This document shows, one piece after another, positions 1 through 6,619 of a stretch of DNA of 12,097 nucleotides; positions within the stretch are counted from its first letter, which is position 1, and the number at the start of each line of letters is the position of its first letter. A program made the translations under genes and the position numbers. The stretch spans positions 1-12,097 of the forward strand of contig CAYFSC010000087.1 in assembly GCA_964345695.1 (NCBI GenBank), in the 5' to 3' direction. The notes beneath the pieces are model-generated. The model was not told the origin of the DNA and did not search any database. It worked only from the letters and a program-made list of their open reading frames with translations. Origin of the DNA: CAYFSC01 sp964345695 (lineage in GTDB: Bacteria > Bacteroidota > Rhodothermia > Rhodothermales > Salinibacteraceae).

Positions 1-1
1 C

Positions 2-103
2 CATGATCTACAGTACGCCGACGAGAAGCGTCCCACCAGCGGCGATGGGGCCTCGACACCGCTCGACAGTGGGGCTGCCGAGGAGCGCATCCGAGAGGCC
101 TGA
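2..103 (+). CDS. C-terminal end of a gene entering from the left (partial)
   Basis: An open frame runs from base 2 to a TGA at 101-103 and encodes 33 residues beginning HDLQYADEKRP and ending EERIREA. It has no start inside the window, so it would be the tail of a longer gene. The composition (many Asp, Glu and Arg, with a Ser/Gly/Thr linker) resembles the acidic, disordered C-termini of halophile proteins and fits the style of the other genes here better than the competing frames do. The piece is too short to assign a family. It could also be a chance open frame, since only about 100 bases are visible. Confidence 0.45.
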   Translation, partial: HDLQYADEKRPTSGDGASTPLDSGAAEERIREA

Positions 104-149
104 AGACGAACCGGCGCGACGCTGTAACGCCTCCCCCACGGATTTCACA

Positions 150-178
150 CACAACCATCTTGTGCATCTGTTGGTAGG
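150..178 (+). promoter_or_regulatory. Possible regulatory motif, copy 1 (CACAACCATCTTG)
   Basis: The 13-mer CACAACCATCTTG is followed by TGC and, 8 bases later, GTAGG. The same arrangement recurs at 7535-7562 upstream of the DUF2470 gene. Both copies lie in non-coding gaps on the same strand as the next gene. The motif might be a promoter element or an operator. It does not match the sigma-70 consensus or the Bacteroidota TAnnTTTG element, so the role is inferred from recurrence and position only. Confidence 0.25.
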
Positions 179-305
179 CGCTCCATGTTGAACGCGTCCC
201 GTCGTGGCGCACATTGAAGGGGCGATTTCCCCCTGGCTGTACGCCGGTTTCTCACGTAGGTAGGAACGGAGTCTCATTCGCGAGTCGAACGCACATACCG
301 CCGTT

Positions 306-1022
306 TTGCTGTTCAGCCACCGTCCGGAGCGGGAGTGGCAGAACAAGCAACTGGTGCGGCAGGACTACGCCAAGTCGCGCCGGGCGGCCGACGTGTTGTA
401 CCGGCACAGTCGGGAGGCTGTCGATCAGAGCGGTCTTCCGGTGCTGGAGGTCAACGACGATCGCCAGCGCGGGGATCGGTTCGGGACGCGCCTCGCCAAC
501 GCCTTCGCCGATGCCTTCGCACAGGGTTACGACTACGTGATCGCCGTCGGCAGCGACTGCCCACGGCTGCATGAGGTCGACTGGAGCCGGGTGGCCGACC
601 GCCTGGCTCAGGGCACGCCCGTTCTGGGACCGACACCGGGCCGCGACGGCACCTATCTCATCGGGCTTTCCCGCGCGCAGTTTGATCGGGCCTCGTTCGC
701 CCGCCTGCCGTGGCAGTCGCCGGCCCTGCTCTCGGCGCTGGACCGATACCTGGCGGTGGAGCAGGCAGCGGCGCCGGTGTGGTTGACGCCGCGCGACGAC
801 GTCAACGGCCATCGCGATCTGGTCTCCCTCGTCGGGGCGCGTTCTGTCCGGGCGGCGGCACTGGTCTCGACGCTGCGCGAAGTGCTCGGTCCGTCGGCCC
901 ACACCAACTGGCGCACACCTCTCCGATCCGCGCGGGTTGCCACCCCTTCGCGGTCGCGGGCCCCACCGTCTCCCCGGCCCGTGGTCTCCTCGCATCGGCC
1001 CCTGCATGCGCTCGCGGCCTGA
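306..1022 (+). CDS. DUF2064 (TIGR04282-like) glycosyltransferase-related protein
   Basis: This is a nucleotide-diphospho-sugar-transferase-like protein of the DUF2064 family, which has a GT-A-type fold and is often found near glycosyltransferases; its substrate is unknown. Family hallmarks are the FGTRLANAFADAF segment (about residues 59-71), the strand ending VGSDCP (81-86; the D is probably the nucleotide/metal-binding acidic residue), and GRDGTYLIGL. The TTG at 306 is the first usable near-canonical start after the in-frame TAG at 261-263, but it is probably not the true N-terminus. The codons just before it read HTAV and complete the expected first strand, TAVLLFSHRP. No ATG or GTG lies between the TAG and that strand. 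An ATT at 276, preceded by GGAG at 268-271, is one candidate start; a mutated start is another. The last 40 or so residues are rich in Arg, Ser and Pro and look like an unstructured extension. Confidence 0.78.
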   Translation: MLFSHRPEREWQNKQLVRQDYAKSRRAADVLYRHSREAVDQSGLPVLEVNDDRQRGDRFGTRLANAFADAFAQGYDYVIAVGSDCPRLHEVDWSRVADRLAQGTPVLGPTPGRDGTYLIGLSRAQFDRASFARLPWQSPALLSALDRYLAVEQAAAPVWLTPRDDVNGHRDLVSLVGARSVRAAALVSTLREVLGPSAHTNWRTPLRSARVATPSRSRAPPSPRPVVSSHRPLHALAA

Positions 1023-1317
1023 GCTCCTCTCGAAGGGGGTGCCCCGTGAGGGCACGTCTCGAGACCGTCTGGTGGACGCCAGGTTGGCGCCGTCGGGCAA
1101 GGAATGGGGGTGTTTCCGTGAAGCCGGGACCGCCGACCGGGCGGTTTCCTGGTGGCGTACACCCTCAGGGTCCGAGTCCGTGACGAGACCCGTCGTTGTC
1201 GATTCGACCGTGCCCGCTCAGCACCGGGCGAGCACATCCCTGTGCGGCGTTTGCAGGTGTTCTGTGGACGTGGTGCAGGTCGTCCGGTGCTCCGTCCGCT
1301 CCTGATTCCCAACCCGT
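1023..1317. other. Non-coding gap before the outer-membrane receptor gene
   Basis: These 295 bases separate the DUF2064 stop from the receptor start. Apart from a small hairpin at 1039-1055 and the perfect 10-bp palindrome GTCTCGAGAC at 1056-1065, I see nothing specific. Open frames cross it, but their translations are rich in Arg, Ser and Pro and show no recognisable domain. The gap must contain the receptor promoter if that gene is transcribed on its own, but I cannot identify the promoter by eye. Confidence 0.5.
1039..1055 (+). terminator. Small hairpin after the DUF2064 gene, possible terminator
   Basis: GTGCCC (1039-1044) and GGGCAC (1050-1055) form a perfect 6-bp stem around a 5-base loop, 17 bases after the DUF2064 stop. 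No T-run follows, so it would be a weak intrinsic terminator at best. It may instead be a stabilising 3' hairpin or chance. The 10-bp palindrome immediately next to it adds to the local symmetry. Confidence 0.3.
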
Positions 1318-4300
1318 ATGTCTCTCCTGTACGATTCTTCTGGAAGCAACCGTTTGCTCGCTCTTTCTGCCCTCTGGCTCGTCCTGGCCGGCGTTCTCGT
1401 CGCCGGGCGCCCGGCAGTCGCCCAGTCGGGGCTTGAGGTGTACGCGCTGAACGCCGAGACCGGCGAGCCCGTCCCCAACATCGCGGTGCACGTTGAAAAC
1501 GAGGGCATCGGTTACGCCGACACGCGCACCACCAACGCGAAGGGAAAGGTGCAGTGGGCCGGCCTCTCGACGTCCGGCGCGTACCGCGTCTTCGTTGACG
1601 GCACCGACCGGTTTTACGCCGCGCAGGCCCGCGACGTGACGCTCCGATCGAACTTCACCAAGAGTGTCACCCTTCTGTTGCCTCCGATCCAGGAGGTGCA
1701 GATGGAGGAAGTGGTGGTCGAAGGCGGGCAGGGCATCGCCGAGGTCAACAAGGTGAACGCCGAGGTCTCCTCGACGCTGCCCGCGCAGGCGCTGGAAGAC
1801 ATCCCGGTCGAAGGGCGCAACTTCACCCAGTCGCTCTATCGCCTCCCGAACGTCACGCAGTCGACCGGCTTTTTCTCCGAGGCGCCAAACGTGAGCATCA
1901 ACGGCGCCAACGGCCTCTTCACGCAGTACCTGGTCGACGGGATGGACAACAACGAGAATTTTCTGGGCGGCCCGCAGTTTGAAGTGCCCACGGGCGTGGT
2001 GAAAGACATCACGGTGCTGACGAGCACCTACTCGGCCGAGTTTGGGCGCACGGGCAACGGCGTGTTCAACGTGACGACGAAGTCCGGGAGCAATCAGTAC
2101 GAGGGCGAGGCTTTTTACCTGACGCGCCCGGGACCGCCGCTCGACGGGCAGTTCTCCAACGAAAACGGCCAGGAGCTGCCGCAACGCGATCTGTCGGGCA
2201 ACCAGGTGCAGGATGGCTTTCAGCGCCAGCAGGGCGGCGTCACCCTGGGCGGGCCGATCGTGAAGGATCAGACCTTCTTCTTCGTCAATCTGGAGCACAC
2301 CACCGACTGGAAAGACAACCTGCTGGAGTCCCCGGCGCTTGGGGTACAGGAGACGGTGCAGGGCCAGAACCACTTCACCTACGGCTCTGCCCGGATCGAT
2401 CACCGGTGGAGCGATGCGTGGCGCTCCACCCTGCGCGCCAACGTGAACCGGGTGCGCGTCGACCGGCAAGGCGGGGCACTCGGCGGGGGCGTGACCTTCG
2501 CCAGCGCTGCCAACACGCAGGAGCGGGATGGCGTGCATGTGGCCCTGCAGAATACGTATGGCGGGGAGCAGTTGGTGTACGAGAGCAACGTCCAGTACAG
2601 CCGCTTCAACTGGAACTTTGCCGATCCGGCGCTCGGGAGCCGTCCGCAGGTGGCCATTCGCGATCCGCAGGGCACCACGGTCGGCGTGCTGGGCGATCCG
2701 GGGTTCCGGTTCGACAGCGTCGAAAACACGCTGCAGGTGCAGCAAAAGCTGACGTACCGGCTCGGCGGGCACACCCTGAAGGCCGGCGCCGACGTGCTCT
2801 CGGCCGACTTTTCGCTGGAGGGCGGGGGCAATCCGAACGGGAACTACATCGTGCGCCTCACCGACTCGCAGCTCGATGCGCTGGCGCAGCGCGATCTCAC
2901 GGCCGACCTGCGCCCGGCGGATCTGCGCGATCTGCCCGGCTCGGTGAACGTAGTCAACTACGGTGTGGAACTGCGCCCGACCACCTTTGGCACCCGGCAA
3001 GACCTGGTGGGGCTCTACCTGGAAGACGAGTTTTCGCCGGTGGCCAACCTCAACGTGACGGCCGGCCTGCGGTGGGACTACGACAGCCTCTCGAAGGGCG
3101 GCGACACGACGGGCGATTGGAACAATATCGCGCCGCGGCTCAGTCTCAACTATGCGCTCGGGCGCCGCAGCAGCCTGCGGGGCGGCTACGGCATCTTCTA
3201 CGACAAGATCGTGTATTCCGTCTACAGCGACGCGCTGCAGTTCAGCACCGACACCGACGGCTTTCAGTCGCAAATCCGGTCGCTCGTGGATCAGGGCATC
3301 CTGCCGTCCGACACCAACGTCGAGCGCGTCACGCACCGCGGCACCCTGACGGCCAACGTCGGTGACGTTCCCTTTCTGGAGGGCCCGTCGCCCGCCGAGT
3401 TGCGGGCCAATCGGGAGCAGATCCGGAGCGACGAGCTGCGCATTCTGAATCCGAACGGCTACGACAACCCGCTCACGCACCAGTTTTCGCTCGGGGTCCA
3501 GCGCCAGTTCGGCAGCGACAAGCTGTTCTACGTCGATCTCATTCACACCCGCTCGTTCAACCTCTTCCGCCTGCGCGATCTGAACGCCCCGGCGCCGTTC
3601 GACATCACGCCGGAGGAGCTGCAGGCCGCCCGTCAGGACCCGGACCGTTCGCCGGCGGATCTCGTCCGTTCGCAAGAGGACGCCGACGCGACGCGTCCGG
3701 TGGACGTCGTGCCCGGCGGGGCGAAGCGCATCGTCATGACGGAGATGGCCGGCGAGGCGCGGTACTGGGCGGCCAACGTGAACCTCGTGAAAGACCGCGC
3801 CGGCGACCGCTACTCGTATCGCCTGAGCTACACGCTCTCGGAGCGCCGCAACAACACGGAAGACATCAATTTCCTGGCCGAAGATGCCAATGACTTCGAG
3901 GACGAGTGGGGGCCGTCGGTCAACGACCGGACGCACGTCATCAGTGCGATCGGCTCGGTGTACCCGCTGGACGGGCTGTCGGTGACGCTCACGGCGCTGC
4001 TGCAGAGCGGGCAGCCGATCAACCGGGTGCCGGATGCGTCGCTCTTCGGCACGCGCGACCTGAACGGCGACGGCCTGGCCCGCAGTGCCGACTTCCTCGG
4101 CAACGGCGACCGATGGCCCGGCGCCGAGCGCAACGGCGATCGCCTTCCGTGGTCCGAGACGTTCGATCTGAGCGTGCAGTACGCCTTCCCGTTGTCCGAG
4201 GGGCGCATCGTCGCTCGCGCAGATGTCTTCAACGTCCTGAACACAGAAAACCTGAGCGGCTTCGCCAACAACGCGACCCAGAGCAATCAGATTCAGGTCG

Positions 4301-4380
4301 GGCCGCCTGGTGCCGACATCGTGGAGAAGAACGCCGGGCCGCCGCGCCAATTCCAGTTCGGCCTGCGGTACGAATTCTGA
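1318..4380 (+). CDS. Oar-like TonB-dependent outer-membrane receptor
   Basis: This 1020-residue outer-membrane beta-barrel protein belongs to the TonB-dependent receptor superfamily, in the Oar-like/carboxypeptidase-regulatory-domain subgroup. Residues 1-35 look like a signal peptide: a hydrophobic stretch at 13-29, then AVA with cleavage before Q36. A beta-sandwich carboxypeptidase-regulatory-like domain follows (about 38-120, containing AETGEPVPNIAVHV). The plug runs from about 130 to 260 and includes EVVVEGG, YLVDGMDNN, SAEFGRTGNGVFNVTTKSG and a start to the barrel at EGEAFYLTRPG. The remainder is barrel, ending in RYEF with the C-terminal Phe expected for outer-membrane assembly. An EF-hand-like DLNGDG sequence sits at about residues 914-919. 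The ATG at 1318 is the first after an in-frame TGA at 1303-1305. No SusD partner is adjacent, so it is probably not a SusC-type glycan importer. The ligand is unknown. Confidence 0.93.
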   Translation: MSLLYDSSGSNRLLALSALWLVLAGVLVAGRPAVAQSGLEVYALNAETGEPVPNIAVHVENEGIGYADTRTTNAKGKVQWAGLSTSGAYRVFVDGTDRFYAAQARDVTLRSNFTKSVTLLLPPIQEVQMEEVVVEGGQGIAEVNKVNAEVSSTLPAQALEDIPVEGRNFTQSLYRLPNVTQSTGFFSEAPNVSINGANGLFTQYLVDGMDNNENFLGGPQFEVPTGVVKDITVLTSTYSAEFGRTGNGVFNVTTKSGSNQYEGEAFYLTRPGPPLDGQFSNENGQELPQRDLSGNQVQDGFQRQQGGVTLGGPIVKDQTFFFVNLEHTTDWKDNLLESPALGVQETVQGQNHFTYGSARIDHRWSDAWRSTLRANVNRVRVDRQGGALGGGVTFASAANTQERDGVHVALQNTYGGEQLVYESNVQYSRFNWNFADPALGSRPQVAIRDPQGTTVGVLGDPGFRFDSVENTLQVQQKLTYRLGGHTLKAGADVLSADFSLEGGGNPNGNYIVRLTDSQLDALAQRDLTADLRPADLRDLPGSVNVVNYGVELRPTTFGTRQDLVGLYLEDEFSPVANLNVTAGLRWDYDSLSKGGDTTGDWNNIAPRLSLNYALGRRSSLRGGYGIFYDKIVYSVYSDALQFSTDTDGFQSQIRSLVDQGILPSDTNVERVTHRGTLTANVGDVPFLEGPSPAELRANREQIRSDELRILNPNGYDNPLTHQFSLGVQRQFGSDKLFYVDLIHTRSFNLFRLRDLNAPAPFDITPEELQAARQDPDRSPADLVRSQEDADATRPVDVVPGGAKRIVMTEMAGEARYWAANVNLVKDRAGDRYSYRLSYTLSERRNNTEDINFLAEDANDFEDEWGPSVNDRTHVISAIGSVYPLDGLSVTLTALLQSGQPINRVPDASLFGTRDLNGDGLARSADFLGNGDRWPGAERNGDRLPWSETFDLSVQYAFPLSEGRIVARADVFNVLNTENLSGFANNATQSNQIQVGPPGADIVEKNAGPPRQFQFGLRYEF

Positions 4381-4386
4381 ACAGCA

Positions 4387-4417
4387 GGGAAGAGGGAGGT
4401 GGGGAAGGGGGAAGAGG
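4387..4417 (+). repeat. Purine-rich degenerate heptamer repeat
   Basis: Four 7-bp units (GGGAAGA, GGGAGGT, GGGGAAG, GGGGAAG) plus a partial unit start 7 bases after the receptor stop codon. They are nearly pure purine on this strand. The unit length matches the ACTCANA heptamers about 27 bases downstream, but the sequence is different. The strict 7-bp period is visible; any function is unknown. Confidence 0.7.
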
Positions 4418-4443
4418 CACGGTGTGAACGAACCTCGGCCCTG

Positions 4444-4478
4444 ACTCAGAACTCACAACTCGAAACTCAGAACTCGAT
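4444..4478 (+). repeat. ACTCANA heptamer tandem repeat (5 units)
   Basis: Five uninterrupted 7-bp units with the consensus ACTC(A/G)NA end 6 bases before the phosphorylase ATG at 4485; the last unit is ACTCGAT. The array occupies the place where a ribosome binding site would normally be, and no Shine-Dalgarno sequence is present. The pattern resembles the short tandemly repeated heptamers described in cyanobacteria. Whether it affects translation is unknown. Confidence 0.85.
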
Positions 4479-4484
4479 CCCCAG

Positions 4485-5276
4485 ATGCCCAGCGTCGCCG
4501 CCATCCTCGGAAGTGCCTTCCAAGACGCCCTGCCTGAGCAACTCGACCTGCATCCCGTCAAGGTTGAGACGGCATGGGGGCCGCAGACGCTCCATCGCAT
4601 CGAAGGCGCCGATCGGCCCGCGTACGCCCTCTTCCGCCACGGCCTCCCGCACGAACGGCTGCCCAACCAGATCGACTACCGCGCGCAAGCCGCGGCGCTC
4701 GACGCGGTAGACTGTGGCGCCCTGCTCGTGACGAGCTCCGTGGGCGTCCTCGACGCCGACGTGCCGATTTACGAGCCGCTGCTGGTCGACGATCTGATCA
4801 TGCTCGACAACCGACTGCCTGACGGAAGCGCGTGCACCATGTTCACAGAGCCGTCTGACGAGCACGGCCATCTGGTGCTGAATGAGGGCATGTTCTCTGC
4901 GGCCTTGAGCGCGCAGGTCCGCGACCAGGCTGCCCAGGAAGGGACGTCGATTGCGGACGCGGTCGTCTTCGCATATGTGCAGGGCCCCCGCTCGAAAACC
5001 CCGGCCGAGAATCGCCTCTGGCCGCGGCTCGGGGCGCAGGTCAACTCGATGACGCTGGCACCGGAGGTTGTCCTGGCCAACGAGTTGGAGATTCCGTGTG
5101 CCGGGCTCGTCGTGGGACACAAATACTCGATCCCGGATCGCGACCCGCCAGAGCAAGAGACGCTGTCCCACACGCTCGACCGCTCGCGCGAGGAGCAAGA
5201 GCGCATCGTCCGTCGCTTCCTCACCCACGGCCGCCCCGTTCCGTTCGCGAACACGATCTACCGGTTCGAGACGTAA
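4485..5276 (+). CDS. PNP/MTAP-superfamily nucleoside phosphorylase
   Basis: This 263-residue protein belongs to the family of purine nucleoside and 5'-methylthioadenosine phosphorylases, which split a nucleoside with phosphate into a base and a pentose-1-phosphate. Visible hallmarks are the N-terminal AILGSAF loop (residues 6-12), RHG..H (51-56, phosphate-binding Arg/His), VTSSVGVL (82-89), GPRSKTPAE (167-175) and NSMTLAPEVVLANEL (187-201), where M189 and T190 match the ribose and phosphate contacts of MTAP. The segment that carries the base-reading Asp pair in human MTAP (ATDYD) is GHKYS here (211-215), so both Asp are lost and specificity for adenine is doubtful. The length is normal for the family. 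The ATG at 4485 has no Shine-Dalgarno sequence and follows a heptamer repeat. A kinase gene resembling methylthioribose kinase follows after 209 bases, which suggests nucleoside salvage. It may be an MTAP, a methylthioinosine phosphorylase or a phosphorylase of another specificity. Confidence 0.83.
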   Translation: MPSVAAILGSAFQDALPEQLDLHPVKVETAWGPQTLHRIEGADRPAYALFRHGLPHERLPNQIDYRAQAAALDAVDCGALLVTSSVGVLDADVPIYEPLLVDDLIMLDNRLPDGSACTMFTEPSDEHGHLVLNEGMFSAALSAQVRDQAAQEGTSIADAVVFAYVQGPRSKTPAENRLWPRLGAQVNSMTLAPEVVLANELEIPCAGLVVGHKYSIPDRDPPEQETLSHTLDRSREEQERIVRRFLTHGRPVPFANTIYRFET

Positions 5277-5278
5277 GG

Positions 5279-5308
5279 CGTGATGCGTGAGGGCGTGATG
5301 CGTGAGGG
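5279..5308 (+). repeat. CGTGANN repeat, two 15-bp units
   Basis: CGTGATG, CGTGAGG and one G form a 15-bp unit that occurs twice in direct tandem, starting 2 bases after the phosphorylase stop codon. The same CGTGATG/CGTGAGG heptamers make up the repeat at the right end of the window (12035-12097), and CGTGAGG recurs on the minus strand at 8543-8572. The remaining sequence of the gap to 5485 shows only short palindromes such as AACCGCCGGTT. Confidence 0.85.
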
Positions 5309-5485
5309 CAAACCGCGGACCCCAAGAGCACGTGATCACTACGCACACAGCGCCGCAAACCGCCGGTTCTCGGGAACGCACAGCGGTCCGGGGCTGAGCG
5401 ATCGGCAAACGCATCACAACCCTGACGTGCGACCCAACATACCAGGTTCTCAACCCGTCCAACCTGAATCCTCCCCACGGAACCC

Positions 5486-6541
5486 GTGAATCGAGACGAT
5501 ATCGTCCCGTATCTTCAAGATCGGTTGTCCGCGTTCGAACCCATGGGAAGACCAATCCGGCTGCCGGAGGGCAATCTGAACAAGGTCTGGCGCGTGCCCG
5601 GGGAGGAGCGGTCCGTCATCGTAAAGTACGCCCCGCCGCACGTCGCAGCCGACCCGGACGTACCGCTTGATCCGTCTCGCCTGATCATCGAAGCACGGTG
5701 CTTGGAGGCGTTCGCGCCGGGCGGGCCGCTCCACAGCGTGGCGGGAGACGATGTGCGTCCGCCGCGTCCCATCGACATCGATCCGAGCGCGCACGTGCTC
5801 GTGATGGAGGACCTGGGTGCAGTGCCCACGCTTGGCCGTTGGCTGCGGGAGGCGGATGAGGATGCGGTGATCGCGCGAGCGCCCACCCTAGGAACGGCGT
5901 TGGGCCGATTCATCGGATGCCTTCACCGGCGCACGTGGAACGACCCGGCCTGGGCCGACCGGTGTACAAACCGACCGATTCAGGAGACGCGCCACGCCAT
6001 TCAATACCGGGCTGTGGGCGACCTTGTGCGACGGGCCGGCGTGGACGATGCCGATGCTCTCGGGAGCCGCGCCGAAGCGCTCGGGGAGCGGTTGCTCGAA
6101 CCGGGCCGCTGTCTGACGATGGGCGATCTCTGGCCGCCGTCGGTGCTCGTGCTCGGCGACGAGATGCGCCTGATCGACTGGGAGTTTGCACACTTCGGCC
6201 AGCCGATGCAAGACGTCGCACACGTTGCGGCGCACCTCTGGATGCAAGCTCACCGCGCCCCTGCCGAGGCCGTCGCCACGGCGGCGACGCGGATCCGCCA
6301 GGCGTTTTTGGCTGCCTATCGCACCGTCCTGGCGGAGGACGCGCCCAATCTGCTGGACGCCGCGGATGCCTCCGTCCACTTCGGCGCCGAAATTCTTGTA
6401 CGCACGGTGGGGCGGTTCCAAGACGGCTACCTGTACGAAGGACTGTCCCCGGACGACACGGCCGTGCAGGAGGCTGTCCGCACTGCGGCCCGGCACATCC
6501 GGGAACCGCGGGGCACCTTCCGAATGGGGAGCACGCAGTGA
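5486..6541 (+). CDS. Methylthioribose kinase-like phosphotransferase (APH fold)
   Basis: This 351-residue small-molecule kinase has the aminoglycoside phosphotransferase/choline kinase fold. The N-terminal motif EGNLNKVWRV (28-37) is the nucleotide loop, K47 in VIVKYAPP is the ATP-binding Lys, and PLDPSRLIIEA (60-70) carries the pairing Glu. VLVMEDLG (104-111) is the hinge. The catalytic loop reads MGDLWPPSVLV (212-222) with D214, and the metal-binding Asp is D231 in DWEFAHFG. The D214-D231 spacing of 17, Ser in place of Asn in the catalytic loop, and the GNLN and EFA motifs all point to the 5-methylthioribose kinase branch rather than antibiotic kinases. The normally conserved His of HGD is Met212. 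Translation starts at a GTG without a clear Shine-Dalgarno sequence. Its place after a nucleoside phosphorylase suggests a role in sugar salvage. The substrate is inferred; another homoserine- or choline-kinase-like acceptor is possible. Confidence 0.77.
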   Translation: MNRDDIVPYLQDRLSAFEPMGRPIRLPEGNLNKVWRVPGEERSVIVKYAPPHVAADPDVPLDPSRLIIEARCLEAFAPGGPLHSVAGDDVRPPRPIDIDPSAHVLVMEDLGAVPTLGRWLREADEDAVIARAPTLGTALGRFIGCLHRRTWNDPAWADRCTNRPIQETRHAIQYRAVGDLVRRAGVDDADALGSRAEALGERLLEPGRCLTMGDLWPPSVLVLGDEMRLIDWEFAHFGQPMQDVAHVAAHLWMQAHRAPAEAVATAATRIRQAFLAAYRTVLAEDAPNLLDAADASVHFGAEILVRTVGRFQDGYLYEGLSPDDTAVQEAVRTAARHIREPRGTFRMGSTQ

Positions 6542-6547
6542 CCATGC

Positions 6548-6598
6548 GGGCGGAGAGCCATCCCGCCCTCCAGAGGATCTGGGACAGCTTGCAGTCCC
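6548..6598. terminator. Two small hairpins between convergent genes
   Basis: The 78-base gap between the convergent kinase and chaperedoxin genes contains two inverted repeats. GGGCGG (6548-6553) pairs with CCGCCC (6563-6568) around 9 bases, and GGGAC (6581-6585) pairs with GTCCC (6594-6598) around 8 bases. Neither is followed by a T-run on either strand. Position suggests bidirectional termination, but the sequence support is modest. Confidence 0.35.
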
Positions 6599-6619
6599 CC
6601 GTCCCATCGAGGCGGGCAA

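Noticed and set aside
252..1100. A 282-codon minus-strand frame opposite the DUF2064 gene
   Set aside because: It is Arg/Gly/Pro-rich with no motif; it is the shadow of the plus-strand gene, which has recognisable family motifs.
1165..4350. A 1061-codon open frame on the minus strand opposite the receptor gene
   Set aside because: Its translation is a repetitive mix of Arg, Val, His and Ala with no domain. Such antisense frames are common opposite GC-rich genes, where stop codons are rare. The plus-strand frame has a signal peptide, plug and barrel.
1318..4380. SusC-type glycan importer
   Set aside because: No SusD gene is adjacent, and the plug and barrel entry resemble Oar-like receptors.
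5486..6541. Aminoglycoside resistance kinase
   Set aside because: The fold is shared, but the GNLN loop, Ser in the catalytic loop and the EFA motif point to the methylthioribose kinase branch, and the context is metabolic.
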